DNA of 11,330 bases from Solirubrobacteraceae bacterium (GCA_016462245.1 JAEMTR010000032.1:1-11330); one strand, 5' to 3'. Positions 1 to 6,187 are shown, counted from the stretch's first letter. The notes: a model not told the origin generated them from the sequence alone. A program made the numbers and translations.

Positions 1-381
1 ATCTCCGCGCCGGACAACCGGATCGATCTTTACCGCCGCGTCTTCAAGCCTGAGATCCCGAACCTCTTCTTCATCGGCCTGCTGCAGCCGCTCGGCGCTG
101 TAATGCCTCTCTCGGAAGCTCAGGGAAGCTGGGTCGCGGATTATCTCGGCGGGCGTTACGCGCTCCCTTCCGAAGCCGAGATGCGCAGTTTCATGGCCGC
201 CGATATGGCGAAGATGCAGAAACGCTACGTCGCTTCGAAGCGGCACACGATTCAAGTCGATTTCGACGATTACCTCTACGAACTCGGCAAAGAGCTCGCG
301 GCCGGCGCGACACGAGCACAAGCCAGTGGCTACCAGCGGCCGGTTGAGGCGCTGGCCGAGCGCGACGCTGCCGCCGCCTAA
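1..381 (+). CDS. Flavin-containing monooxygenase, C-terminal part (5' end outside window)
   Basis: This is the last 126 codons of a gene whose start lies before the window; the frame is open from base 1 to the TAA at 379-381. It reads like the C-terminus of FAD/NADPH-dependent flavin monooxygenases (FMO / Baeyer-Villiger type), which insert oxygen into organic substrates. The visible signs are an R(V)FKPEIPNLFFIGL segment (the FxxIG strand that closes the FAD-binding fold), then QPLGAVMPLSEAQ and a WVADYLGGRYALP helix, and a basic SKRHTIQVDFDDYL motif before an alanine-rich tail. The GxGxxG dinucleotide motifs and the FMO fingerprint lie upstream and cannot be checked, so the substrate is unknown. 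The ATG at 103 is internal (a Met in the conserved stretch), not a start. The stop lies 13 bp from the stop of the convergent DUF4395 gene, with no room for a separate terminator. Confidence 0.85.
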   Translation: MSAPDNRIDLYRRVFKPEIPNLFFIGLLQPLGAVMPLSEAQGSWVADYLGGRYALPSEAEMRSFMAADMAKMQKRYVASKRHTIQVDFDDYLYELGKELAAGATRAQASGYQRPVEALAERDAAAA

Positions 382-394
382 TAGCGCTTCGGGC

Positions 395-904
395 TCAGCG
401 TGAGCCGGCGGCCGCTGCCGGCCCGCCGAGCGTGATGTTGTTACAGCTCTCGCAGATCTCGGCTGGAATCACGCCGGCCTTCATCAGCAGCGCAAAGACT
501 TTGCAGCCAACGCAGATGCCGAAGACCGATTCGAGCGTCGCAAATGCCGCCAGCACGGCGAGCACGATCGAAGCCGCCCCAATCTGGTCGAAGCCAATTG
601 CCAGCACTGCGGCTGTGACTGAGAAGAGTGCGCCGATTCCCTGGGCGAATCGCTTCGGCGGGCCTGGCACGAGCTTCTCCTCAAAGGGCAGCGCGGGGGT
701 CAGGACGCGGGTTACGAACTGACCGAGCGGGCTTAGCGTCGGCCCGGTCAGCAGGCGAGCGATGAAGCCGTATGCCAGCACGATGAAGATCGATGGCTGG
801 GCGGAGACGATTGCCGCCAGCGCGATCAGAACGACGCCGCCAGCGACGAGCCGGGCCGAAACCTCGTTGACGGGGTTGGGGAATGAGAAGAGCGAGTCGG
901 CCAT
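395..904 (-). CDS. DUF4395 family membrane protein
   Basis: A 169-residue integral membrane protein that I assign to the DUF4395 family, whose biochemical role is unknown. About four hydrophobic segments are visible (roughly residues 16-35, 37-53, 90-105 and 107-125), with a short conserved-looking N-terminus containing FPNPVNE. Near the C-terminus there are two cysteine pairs: CVGC at 131-134, followed by KVF, and CESC at 151-154. The CxGC motif after the last membrane segment is the family hallmark. DUF4395 genes in other actinobacteria often sit near thioredoxin or sulfurtransferase genes, so a thiol or sulfur role is conceivable, but no such neighbour is adjacent here. There is no Shine-Dalgarno sequence before the ATG at 904; a TATTTT hexamer lies 9 nt upstream, suggesting a leaderless transcript. 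The gene diverges from the sigma factor gene. Confidence 0.82.
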   Translation of the reverse strand: MADSLFSFPNPVNEVSARLVAGGVVLIALAAIVSAQPSIFIVLAYGFIARLLTGPTLSPLGQFVTRVLTPALPFEEKLVPGPPKRFAQGIGALFSVTAAVLAIGFDQIGAASIVLAVLAAFATLESVFGICVGCKVFALLMKAGVIPAEICESCNNITLGGPAAAAGSR

Positions 905-913
905 CTACAAAGA

Positions 914-919
914 AAAATA
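914..919 (-). promoter_or_regulatory. Putative -10 element (TATTTT) of the DUF4395 gene
   Basis: Reading the minus strand, TATTTT ends 9 nt before the ATG at 904. Transcription starting about 7 nt after the hexamer would leave a leader of only 2-3 nt, so the mRNA would be effectively leaderless. This matches the lack of a Shine-Dalgarno sequence. I see no good TTGACA-like -35. The rest of the 139-bp divergent gap (905-1043) holds no RNA gene or clear hairpin; the promoter of the sigma factor gene should lie there, but I cannot place it. Confidence 0.4.
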
Positions 920-1030
920 GCAGAGCGCTGATCGGGGTTTACTTGATTAGGCGGTGGGCAGTAAAAATGACGCAATTTCGGCACTTTTCGAGCTCCGGGG
1001 AGGGGAAAATCGCCTTGCTCACGTGCTTTA

Positions 1031-1035
1031 GAGGG
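1031..1035 (+). promoter_or_regulatory. Shine-Dalgarno GAGGG of the sigma factor gene
   Basis: GAGGG lies 8 nt before the ATG at 1044. It supports that start and sets this gene apart from most neighbours, which have no recognisable ribosome-binding site. Confidence 0.6.
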
Positions 1036-1043
1036 CAGCTGCA

Positions 1044-2264
1044 ATGGAACCGATTGATTTTGATAGACCGCCGATCGGCCGCGAGGCCACGCAGGCAGAG
1101 CTCGACGCATTGGTGATCGACGTCGTCCAGCGCCATGCCGCAAGCCTGCTGCGCCTGTCACGCCGCCACAGCCTCTGCGCCGACGACGCCGAGGACGCAT
1201 ACCAGCGCGGCCTTGAGATCTTCATCAAACACGCGCCCCGGCTCGACCCCGAACGGGCGCCCGGCTGGCTGCGGACGGTCATCAAACACGAAGCGATGGC
1301 GGTGAGAAGGACGCGCCAGCGCGATCTCGCCTCAAGCGAGATCGACTTCGACCAGATTGAAAACGACCGCGGCGCCTCGCCGGAGGAGCGCGCGCTTGGC
1401 TTCGAACAGGTCGCCCAGTCGGCTGAAGCGTTGCAGCGACTGAAGCCGCAGGAGGTGCGCGCGCTATGGCTGCGCGCGCAAGGCAACTCTTACGATGAGA
1501 TCCAAGCCGAGACCGGTTGGAGCAGAACGAAGGTCAATCGATGCCTATATGAGGGCCGCCGCGCCTTCATCTCGAGGTTTGCAGGGATCGAATCCGGGGA
1601 AGAGTGCAAACGCTGGGAAGCTTTGCTTTCGGCACTAGTTGACGGCGAAGCAACCAACGAGCAGCTCGTCGAGCTCCGCCCGCACCTGCGCCAGTGCGGC
1701 TGCTGCCGTGGCGTCGTGCGTGAGCTGCACCGCACGAACGCGCCGCTGGCGGCCGTATTTCCAGTCGCCGTTCTGGCAGGCGGGGAAACCCAGTTCGATC
1801 AGGCCGGCAACGTTTTCATCCGTGCCTACGAAGCGTTCACGACTTGGGCCAGCGAACGTTCTGCCTCCTCTCTCGTGCGCGCTCAGATCGTGACTGAATC
1901 AGCGGTCGGTGCAGCCGGCAAGGCGACCGCTGTTGTCGCCGCCACTGCAGCCGCAGCCAGCGGCGGCGCGATTGCGCTCGATCAGATGCCGGGAGGAACG
2001 GCGCAGGCACCGCAGTTGGCGCTTCTATCCGGCAACACGGTCAGTAAGTCGGCGAGCGAACAGTCGCGAGCTGAGCTGGCCGCGCGCCGCGGACGCCAGC
2101 AATCTCGTCGGCGTGCGCAGGCGGCGCGGGCGGCCACGGCGGCTGCAGCGCCGCGGGCAACTAGTTCCAATTCGGTCGTCGTCATCGCAGCCCCATCGGC
2201 CCCCGCCCCAGTTGCCTCGACGCCAGCGCCAGCGCCGGCGAGCGCCGAAATGGGTCTTGAGTAG
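1044..2264 (+). CDS. ECF-type sigma-70 factor with fused zinc-binding (ZAS-like) domain and long tail
   Basis: A 406-residue RNA polymerase sigma factor, about twice the usual ECF length. Residues ~22-92 look like region 2 (DDAEDAYQRGLEIF, then GWLRTVIKHEA). Residues ~122-178 look like region 4, with a helix-turn-helix around SYDEIQAETGWSRTKVNRCLYEGRR that would bind the -35 element. After this comes C188-x25-H214-x3-C218-x2-C221, the spacing of the zinc-binding anti-sigma (ZAS / zf-HC2) domain, with Cys in the first ligand position. A hydrophobic Ala/Val-rich stretch (~290-312) could be a weak membrane segment. It is followed by a basic Arg-rich stretch (~342-363) and an Ala/Pro-rich tail. 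This suggests a sigma factor carrying its own regulatory domain, as in known C-terminally extended ECF groups; the signal sensed is unknown. The start is supported by GAGGG 8 nt upstream. The next gene begins 8 nt after the TAG stop. Confidence 0.88.
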   Translation: MEPIDFDRPPIGREATQAELDALVIDVVQRHAASLLRLSRRHSLCADDAEDAYQRGLEIFIKHAPRLDPERAPGWLRTVIKHEAMAVRRTRQRDLASSEIDFDQIENDRGASPEERALGFEQVAQSAEALQRLKPQEVRALWLRAQGNSYDEIQAETGWSRTKVNRCLYEGRRAFISRFAGIESGEECKRWEALLSALVDGEATNEQLVELRPHLRQCGCCRGVVRELHRTNAPLAAVFPVAVLAGGETQFDQAGNVFIRAYEAFTTWASERSASSLVRAQIVTESAVGAAGKATAVVAATAAAASGGAIALDQMPGGTAQAPQLALLSGNTVSKSASEQSRAELAARRGRQQSRRRAQAARAATAAAAPRATSSNSVVVIAAPSAPAPVASTPAPAPASAEMGLE

Positions 2265-2272
2265 GACGCTTA

Positions 2273-2800
2273 ATGGCCGATCGTAGGTGTCGTCCGCTGT
2301 GGCGCGTAATTTGCCCCACTGACCCCCTGACTTCGGAGCCGCCGTTGCCCCTTTGTTTCATTGAGCCTCAGGATGCGATTCGAGTAATCGCTGAATCTGT
2401 CGGGCGCGACGCAAGACGCCAACTACTTGGCGAGCTAGTCCGCGCCTGGGTTGACGCAATCCCCGAAACCGATCTTGAAACTCACTACGTCAAAGCCGTC
2501 GCCGACCTTGACGAGCACGACCTCTCAATGCTCGCCGCTTGGCATGCCTCGATGGAGGTCGGCCAGCCGGTCGCCAACCGTGATTTCTTGCTCGGCGTCT
2601 TTGGCTCTCTTGGCGAGCACCGCCGCGAGGCGCTGAAGATCGCTGCCGGCTTCCGCGGCGAAGAGGCATTCGAGGCCGGAGTATCGGAGGAGCAGGCGCT
2701 TGAAACGGTGCTGCCCGCACTGAGTCGCGAGCGCTGCGCCGAACTTGCCGAGGAGTGCATCGAGCTTTACCTCTGGGACCGAATGGGTTCCGACAACTAG
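2273..2800 (+). CDS. Hypothetical helical protein downstream of the sigma factor
   Basis: I do not recognise this protein. From the ATG at 2273 it has 175 residues. It is rich in Ala, Glu and Leu, appears mostly alpha-helical and soluble, and has no signal peptide or membrane segment. Acidic helical stretches such as ETDLETHYVKAVADLDEHDL and a tail ending ELYLWDRMGSDN are visible. The start is uncertain. ATG 2273 has AGGA 6 nt upstream and lies 8 nt after the sigma stop, but its first ~24 residues (Cys/Arg/Trp/Pro-rich) look unlike the rest. TTG at 2345 has GGAG 6 nt upstream and gives a cleaner 151-residue protein beginning MPLCFIEPQDAIRVIAES. The spacing suggests co-transcription with the sigma gene, so a role linked to that regulon is possible but is inference only. 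The region keeps the GC-rich wobble pattern of real genes here. Confidence 0.68.
   Translation: MADRRCRPLWRVICPTDPLTSEPPLPLCFIEPQDAIRVIAESVGRDARRQLLGELVRAWVDAIPETDLETHYVKAVADLDEHDLSMLAAWHASMEVGQPVANRDFLLGVFGSLGEHRREALKIAAGFRGEEAFEAGVSEEQALETVLPALSRERCAELAEECIELYLWDRMGSDN
2335..2338 (+). promoter_or_regulatory. Alternative ribosome-binding site GGAG before TTG 2345
   Basis: GGAG lies 6 nt before an in-frame TTG at 2345 inside the hypothetical gene. It competes with AGGA (2263-2266) before ATG 2273 and decides whether the protein has 175 or 151 residues. Confidence 0.35.
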
Positions 2801-2819
2801 CAGCAGTGAGCCGCGGTGC

Positions 2820-3332
2820 CTAAGGCAGAGCCGCTGGTGGCGGCTTGACTTCGGTCGCCGTCCCCTCAACATCGTAATCGCGACTCGGCCGCTTGGCGCG
2901 CGCGTACTTCGCAGCGCGTGAACCGAAGAAGGCGCCGCGCAGCGTCCAACCGGCAGGCCCGCCGACGCTCGTCGCGGCGTAGCTAACGACCTTCGTCAAG
3001 GCAATCCTGCGGATCACGTCGCGCGTCGGTTGGAACAGAAAGAGCAGGCCGACGATGTCGGTCAAAAAGCCCGGTGTCAGCAGCAGCGCACCACCGGAGA
3101 TCACGAGGCCACCATCGGCGGTCTCCTTCGCGGGCACCTTGCCGTCGCCAATCGCCGCCCGAAAGCGCAGCCACGAGCGCGAGCCTTCGCGCATCAGTAG
3201 CCAAGCGCCAAGCAGTGAATCGGCGACGAGCAGCGCGATCGTCCACCAGACGCCGATCATCGAACCAATCTGAATGATGATCGCCAATTCGATGATCGGG
3301 ACGATCACCAGTAGTAGTACTAAGAGAACCAT
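2820..3332 (-). CDS. fxsA: FxsA family membrane protein
   Basis: A 170-residue membrane protein of the FxsA family. In E. coli, overproduction of FxsA relieves F-plasmid exclusion of phage T7; its normal role is unknown. The N-terminus (residues 1-20) is a very hydrophobic helix that runs straight into IIELAIIIQIGS, with a second membrane segment around 27-46 (WWTIALLVADSLLGAWLL). The family signature GGALLLTPGFLTDIVG lies at about residues 80-95 and leads into a third hydrophobic segment (LLFLFQPTRDVIRR). The tail after about residue 125 is basic and hydrophilic, as usual for the family. The ATG at 3332 has no Shine-Dalgarno sequence; TACAAT lies 12 nt upstream. The gene converges with the hypothetical gene ending at 2800 (19 bp between stops) and diverges from the Fe-S assembly gene. 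Confidence 0.88.
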   Translation of the reverse strand: MVLLVLLLVIVPIIELAIIIQIGSMIGVWWTIALLVADSLLGAWLLMREGSRSWLRFRAAIGDGKVPAKETADGGLVISGGALLLTPGFLTDIVGLLFLFQPTRDVIRRIALTKVVSYAATSVGGPAGWTLRGAFFGSRAAKYARAKRPSRDYDVEGTATEVKPPPAALP

Positions 3333-3344
3333 GATCGATCTTCA

Positions 3345-3371
3345 ATTGTAGGGAGTGCGGCGGGCTACAAT
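3345..3371. promoter_or_regulatory. Back-to-back divergent -10 elements (inverted CTACAAT repeats)
   Basis: ATTGTAG (3345-3351) and CTACAAT (3365-3371) form a perfect 7-bp inverted repeat with a 13-nt spacer. Each copy reads CTACAAT outward toward one of two divergent genes. The plus copy ends 7 nt before ATG 3379, so the mRNA of the Fe-S gene is probably leaderless; the minus copy ends 12 nt before the fxsA ATG at 3332. A -35 for each promoter would fall near or on the other promoter's -10, so the two may compete for polymerase. The repeat could also be a binding site for a dimeric regulator. Confidence 0.5.
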
Positions 3372-3378
3372 CGCCGTT

Positions 3379-3675
3379 ATGGCCAATGTTGACGAAGTCG
3401 AAGCTGCACTAACGAACGTGATCGACCCCGAGCTGGGGCTCGACTTCGTTGAGCTGGGGCTGATCTACGAGATCGCCGTTGACGGCCCAAAGGTGCACGT
3501 CACCTACACGCTCACCACGCCAGCCTGTCCGATCGGACCGATGGTTGCCGAGCAGATCGAAGAGTTCGTCAGTGTGCTCGATGGCGTCGAAGCGGTTGAG
3601 TCGGCAATGATCTTCACTCCGCCGTGGACGCCGGAGATGATGAGCGAAGACGCGAAGTTCGCGCTCGGTTACTGA
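3379..3675 (+). CDS. SufT/MIP18-type metal-sulfur cluster assembly factor (DUF59)
   Basis: A 98-residue single-domain protein of the MIP18/DUF59 family (relatives: SufT, PaaD, the N-terminal domain of Mrp/ApbC). These proteins help mature Fe-S proteins in the cytoplasm. Visible family features are VIDPELGLDFVELGLIY (residues ~14-30), TLTTPACPIGP (44-54) with the conserved Cys50, and VESAMIFTPPWTPEMMSEDAKFALGY at the C-terminus. I place the start at ATG 3379, where the conserved domain begins and TACAAT lies 7 nt upstream. A GTG at 3355 would add eight residues (VRRATIAV) but lies upstream of the likely transcription start. No suf operon genes are adjacent, so this is a stand-alone copy. IspH, encoded 2.5 kb downstream, is an Fe-S enzyme, but a functional link is speculation. 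Its stop overlaps the stop of the convergent acyltransferase gene. Confidence 0.88.
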   Translation: MANVDEVEAALTNVIDPELGLDFVELGLIYEIAVDGPKVHVTYTLTTPACPIGPMVAEQIEEFVSVLDGVEAVESAMIFTPPWTPEMMSEDAKFALGY

Positions 3676-5081
3676 GCCGCCGCAGTTTCGGCCGAGAGCG
3701 CGAGTAGCTCGTCGATCGAATCCTGCAGCGCGTCGGCTAGGACGTCGAGGTCGGCCATCTGGTCGTAATCGCCGAGCAGGCCGAAGCTGAGCCCGCCGTC
3801 GTAGCTCATGATCGCGATCGCCAGTGCATGGTTGCGCGGCAGGAAGGCGACCGGTGCGATCGAGAGCAGCCTTGAGCCGCCGACGTAGAGCGGGAACTGC
3901 GGCCCCGGGACGTTGGTCACGATCAGGTTGAAGAGCCGCGTCGAGAAGTTCAGCCGCGATGCCTGCGCCAGCAGCGTCGGCGGCGCGAAGTTCTGCGCCC
4001 CGCTGATTACTTCAGCGCCAAGCGCCTGCTTCGACTCCTTCAGGCCGTCCATCGACTGGCGGACCATTCCGAGCCTGGCGATCGGGTCATCGATGTAGAC
4101 CGGCAGCGGCCCTCGCATCGCCGCGATCTGGTTGCCGAACTCGTGGTGAGCGTCCTTCGGGCGGATTGAGACCGGCACCAGCGCGCGCAGCTCAAGCCCC
4201 TCGGTGCGAACGCCGCGAGCATGAAGCCAGGTCCGCAGCGCGCCGCTGACAACCGTCAGCACGGCGTCGTTGACCGTTCCGCCAAGCGCGTTCTTGATCT
4301 GCTTGAAATCTTCTAGCTGGGCTTGGACAACGCGGAAACGCCGGTGGGGGCCGATCTCGACATTGAGTGGTGTCGATGGCGCTGCGTTGATTCCCGCCCA
4401 TGCCACCTCACCGACTCCCTCAATCCCGTCGCGCAGGCCGTCAAAGACGGCCGCCGGGCTGGAGACCATCTTCGTCACGCTCTTGACGCTGTCGATCGCT
4501 GTTCGGGTGGCTCCAAGCGCGACAGAGGCCAGCAGGTCGGCGTCGCCCGGCTCCGGTGCCGGCATCCATGGCTCCGGCGGATGCTCAACGACGGTTCCTT
4601 CAGGAGATAGGTCAAAGATCACGGTCGCGAGGTCAACGCCTGAGACGCCGTCGATCATCGCGTGGTGGGTCTTATTGATCAGCGCCCAGCGATCATCTTC
4701 GAGCCCCTCGATGATCCACATCTCCCAGAGCGGCTTTGAGCGGTCGAGCTGCTGCGAGAAAATCCTCGAGGTCAGCAGCAGCAGCTGTTCCTCGCTGCCT
4801 GGGGGCGGTAGCGCCGTGCGGCGGACGTGATATTCGATGTTGAAGCTCGGGTCGTCGACCCAGACCGGGCGCCCTGTCCGCAGCGGCGGCAGCGAGAGCT
4901 TCTGGCGGTAGCGCGGAACAAGATGGAGCCGGCCGCGGATCGTGTCGAGGAACTCGTCGAAGTCGGGAACCGGGTTCTCGAACATTGCGACGGCGCCCAC
5001 GTGCATGTGCGAAGTCGGGCCTTCCTGTTCGAGAAACGACGCATCGAGCGCGGTCAATCGGTCAAAGTGTTCCTGAGCCAT
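3669..5081 (-). CDS. Wax ester synthase / diacylglycerol O-acyltransferase (WS/DGAT)
   Basis: A 470-residue acyltransferase of the bacterial WS/DGAT family (Acinetobacter AtfA, mycobacterial Tgs). The family transfers acyl groups from acyl-CoA to diacylglycerol or fatty alcohols, making storage triacylglycerol or wax esters at the inner face of the membrane. The N-terminus FDRLTALDASFLEQEGPTSHMHVGAV is typical. PLWEMW (117-122) and the catalytic HHAMIDG (139-145, with His139, His140 and Asp144 of the HHxxxDG motif) are intact. The C-terminal half has GGTVNDAVLTVVSGALR and the NVPGP motif (before QFPLY), both characteristic. The length is normal. The choice of substrate cannot be read from the sequence. 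ATG 5081 has no Shine-Dalgarno sequence but has TATAGA/TAGATT 6-8 nt upstream. Its stop (TTA at 3669-3671) overlaps the end of the Fe-S assembly gene by 7 bp. Confidence 0.94.
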   Translation of the reverse strand: MAQEHFDRLTALDASFLEQEGPTSHMHVGAVAMFENPVPDFDEFLDTIRGRLHLVPRYRQKLSLPPLRTGRPVWVDDPSFNIEYHVRRTALPPPGSEEQLLLLTSRIFSQQLDRSKPLWEMWIIEGLEDDRWALINKTHHAMIDGVSGVDLATVIFDLSPEGTVVEHPPEPWMPAPEPGDADLLASVALGATRTAIDSVKSVTKMVSSPAAVFDGLRDGIEGVGEVAWAGINAAPSTPLNVEIGPHRRFRVVQAQLEDFKQIKNALGGTVNDAVLTVVSGALRTWLHARGVRTEGLELRALVPVSIRPKDAHHEFGNQIAAMRGPLPVYIDDPIARLGMVRQSMDGLKESKQALGAEVISGAQNFAPPTLLAQASRLNFSTRLFNLIVTNVPGPQFPLYVGGSRLLSIAPVAFLPRNHALAIAIMSYDGGLSFGLLGDYDQMADLDVLADALQDSIDELLALSAETAAAQ

Positions 5082-5087
5082 ACTCTA

Positions 5088-5095
5088 AATCTATA
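5088..5095 (-). promoter_or_regulatory. Putative -10 element of the WS/DGAT gene
   Basis: On the minus strand the sequence TATAGATT ends 6 nt before ATG 5081. It offers two overlapping -10 readings, TATAGA (8 nt from the ATG) and TAGATT (6 nt). Either would place the transcription start at or within a few bases of the ATG. No clear -35 is seen. Confidence 0.45.
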
Positions 5096-5115
5096 CCGAT
5101 AGCCGCCACTTTGGT

Positions 5116-5129
5116 TGTGATTATTCACA
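5116..5129. repeat. Short inverted repeat TGTGA-N4-TCACA in the divergent gap
   Basis: TGTGA (5116-5120) and TCACA (5125-5129) form a 5-bp inverted repeat with a TTAT spacer, midway between the starts of the acyltransferase (5081) and the peptidase (5158). It could be an operator for either gene. The half-sites resemble those of CRP, but CRP sites have a 6-bp spacer, so I do not call it a CRP site. Confidence 0.3.
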
Positions 5130-5157
5130 CAGAGCGCAGCTGAAGCCACCTTTACCA

Positions 5158-6165
5158 ATGGAACCCGAGATCACCACAGAGCAAGATCAGAAGCCTCCTT
5201 CAAGCGGCATCCGCGTGCTCGTGATCGTACTTCTGGTTCAGTTGGTGTTCGCTGGCGTGCTTATCTACTTCGCGCTCGCCGGCTGGCCCTGGGTGCCAAA
5301 CGCGCCAGCCGCGGTCGCTCGCCCGGCGGTGGCAGAGCGCTTCCTTAAGGGGCAGCCCGGCGACGGTGTGCCAACGCCGAGCGTCAATAAGTTCGATCAA
5401 CAGCGCGCCTTCAAGCTGCTTCGTCGCCAAGTAGATCTCTACGGCTGGAGGCCGGCCGGTTCTGCCAGCTCGCGGCGGCTAGCCAAAGAGTTGGCCGGGC
5501 GCCTGCCTGCCGGCAAGCTTGAGCCGTTCAAGGCCGGGAAGTTGCAGCTGAGCAACGTCGTCGGCGTAATTCCAGGACGGCTGCCAGCGATCCTCGTCGG
5601 CGCCCACTACGACGTCGAAGCGACGCCGAAGGGCTTTGTCGGCGCCAACGATGGCGCGGCCGGGACCGCCGCCGTCGTCGAGCTGGCGCGGGCGCTCGCA
5701 GCGCGCCCGGTTGCCGGTGGCCGCGAGATTCGCTTCGTCCTTTTCGATGGCGAGGAGCAGCCGGCTGGCTCGCTCGACCACTCTGCCGACGGGCTGCGCG
5801 GCTCGCGTGCCTTCGTAGCGCGCCACGCGGGAGAAGTAGGAGAGCTGATTTTGCTCGACTACATCGCCAACCGTGGCTTGCAGCTTCCGCGTGAAGGAAC
5901 CTCAGATCGCCAGCTTTGGGCGAAGCTGCGCGCCGCAGCTGAGCGCTCCGGAACCGCTGCCAGCTTCCCCAACAGGACGGGAAACGCGGTCTGGGACGAT
6001 CACACGCCATTTCTCGAGCGTGGGATCGCCGCGATCGACCTGATCGACTTTCAGTACCCGTGGCGCGACACGCTGGCCGACAACCTCGGCAAGGTTTCTC
6101 CACGGGCGCTCGACGTGACCGGAGAAACGGTCTATGCGCTGCTCGATCAACTGCGTCGCGGCTAG
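5158..6165 (+). CDS. Membrane-anchored M28 family peptidase-like protein with altered zinc ligand
   Basis: A 335-residue protein of the M28 (zinc aminopeptidase / glutaminyl cyclase) family. A hydrophilic N-terminus is followed by one membrane helix (~18-41), which should anchor the catalytic domain outside the cell. Four of five metal ligands are seen: AHYD with His150 (Asp152 nearby), GANDGAAG with Asp165, DGEEQ with Glu199/Glu200, and LDYI with Asp234. The fifth, normally the His of an HTxxD motif, aligns with Asp304 in YPWRDTLADN; the following KVSPRALDVTGE matches the usual M28 C-terminus and fixes the alignment. Activity is therefore uncertain: an Asp ligand may still bind metal, or the protein may have changed function. 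WDDHTPFLERG (~279-289) resembles the glutaminyl cyclase branch. No Shine-Dalgarno sequence or near -10 precedes ATG 5158, so the start is inferred from the membrane segment. IspH begins 22 nt after its stop. Confidence 0.85.
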   Translation: MEPEITTEQDQKPPSSGIRVLVIVLLVQLVFAGVLIYFALAGWPWVPNAPAAVARPAVAERFLKGQPGDGVPTPSVNKFDQQRAFKLLRRQVDLYGWRPAGSASSRRLAKELAGRLPAGKLEPFKAGKLQLSNVVGVIPGRLPAILVGAHYDVEATPKGFVGANDGAAGTAAVVELARALAARPVAGGREIRFVLFDGEEQPAGSLDHSADGLRGSRAFVARHAGEVGELILLDYIANRGLQLPREGTSDRQLWAKLRAAAERSGTAASFPNRTGNAVWDDHTPFLERGIAAIDLIDFQYPWRDTLADNLGKVSPRALDVTGETVYALLDQLRRG

Positions 6166-6172
6166 CTCTTCG

Positions 6173-6178
6173 TACACT
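6173..6178 (+). promoter_or_regulatory. Putative -10 element (TACACT) of ispH
   Basis: TACACT lies between the peptidase stop (6165) and the GTG start of ispH (6188) and ends 9 nt before that GTG. There is no Shine-Dalgarno sequence. This suggests ispH has its own promoter and a leader of only about 2-3 nt, rather than depending on read-through from the upstream gene. No clear -35 is seen. Confidence 0.42.
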
Positions 6179-6187
6179 GATGCCTTA

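Noticed and set aside
1020..1025. CACGTG palindrome upstream of the sigma factor gene
   Set aside because: Six-base palindromes are expected by chance, and its symmetry does not extend into the flanks.
2110..2250. Repeat-like GC-rich stretch (GCGGC/GCCAGCGCC runs) in the sigma tail
   Set aside because: It is explained by coding of Ala/Arg/Pro-rich low-complexity protein and shows no regular repeat unit.
1909..2286. 125-codon plus-strand frame overlapping the 3' part of the sigma factor gene
   Set aside because: Arg/Pro/Ser-rich +1-frame shadow of the Ala/Pro-rich sigma tail. I also considered a frameshift extending the sigma factor, but the tail ends at a normal stop with a following gene and no slippery site is apparent.
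3355..3378. GTG 3355 as start of the Fe-S assembly gene
   Set aside because: GGGA abuts the GTG with no spacing, the eight extra residues are not family-like, and the best -10 (3366-3371) lies downstream of it.
4270..4830. 186-codon open frame on plus opposite the acyltransferase gene
   Set aside because: It is a shadow of the well-supported WS/DGAT gene on minus (intact HHxxxDG). Its translation is Ser/Arg/Thr-rich with no recognisable motif.
5116..5129. CRP-binding site
   Set aside because: The TGTGA/TCACA half-sites match, but the spacer is 4 bp instead of 6 and there is no extended symmetry.
5528..6103. 191-codon open frame on minus opposite the M28 gene
   Set aside because: Translation is an Arg/Ala/Ser-rich low-complexity string typical of antisense frames in GC-rich DNA, and it lies fully within a recognised gene.
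6134..6187. Upstream in-frame ATG for ispH at 6134
   Set aside because: It would add 18 residues unlike any IspH N-terminus, overlap the M28 gene, and lie upstream of the likely TACACT -10. GTG 6188 places Cys16 at the expected distance.
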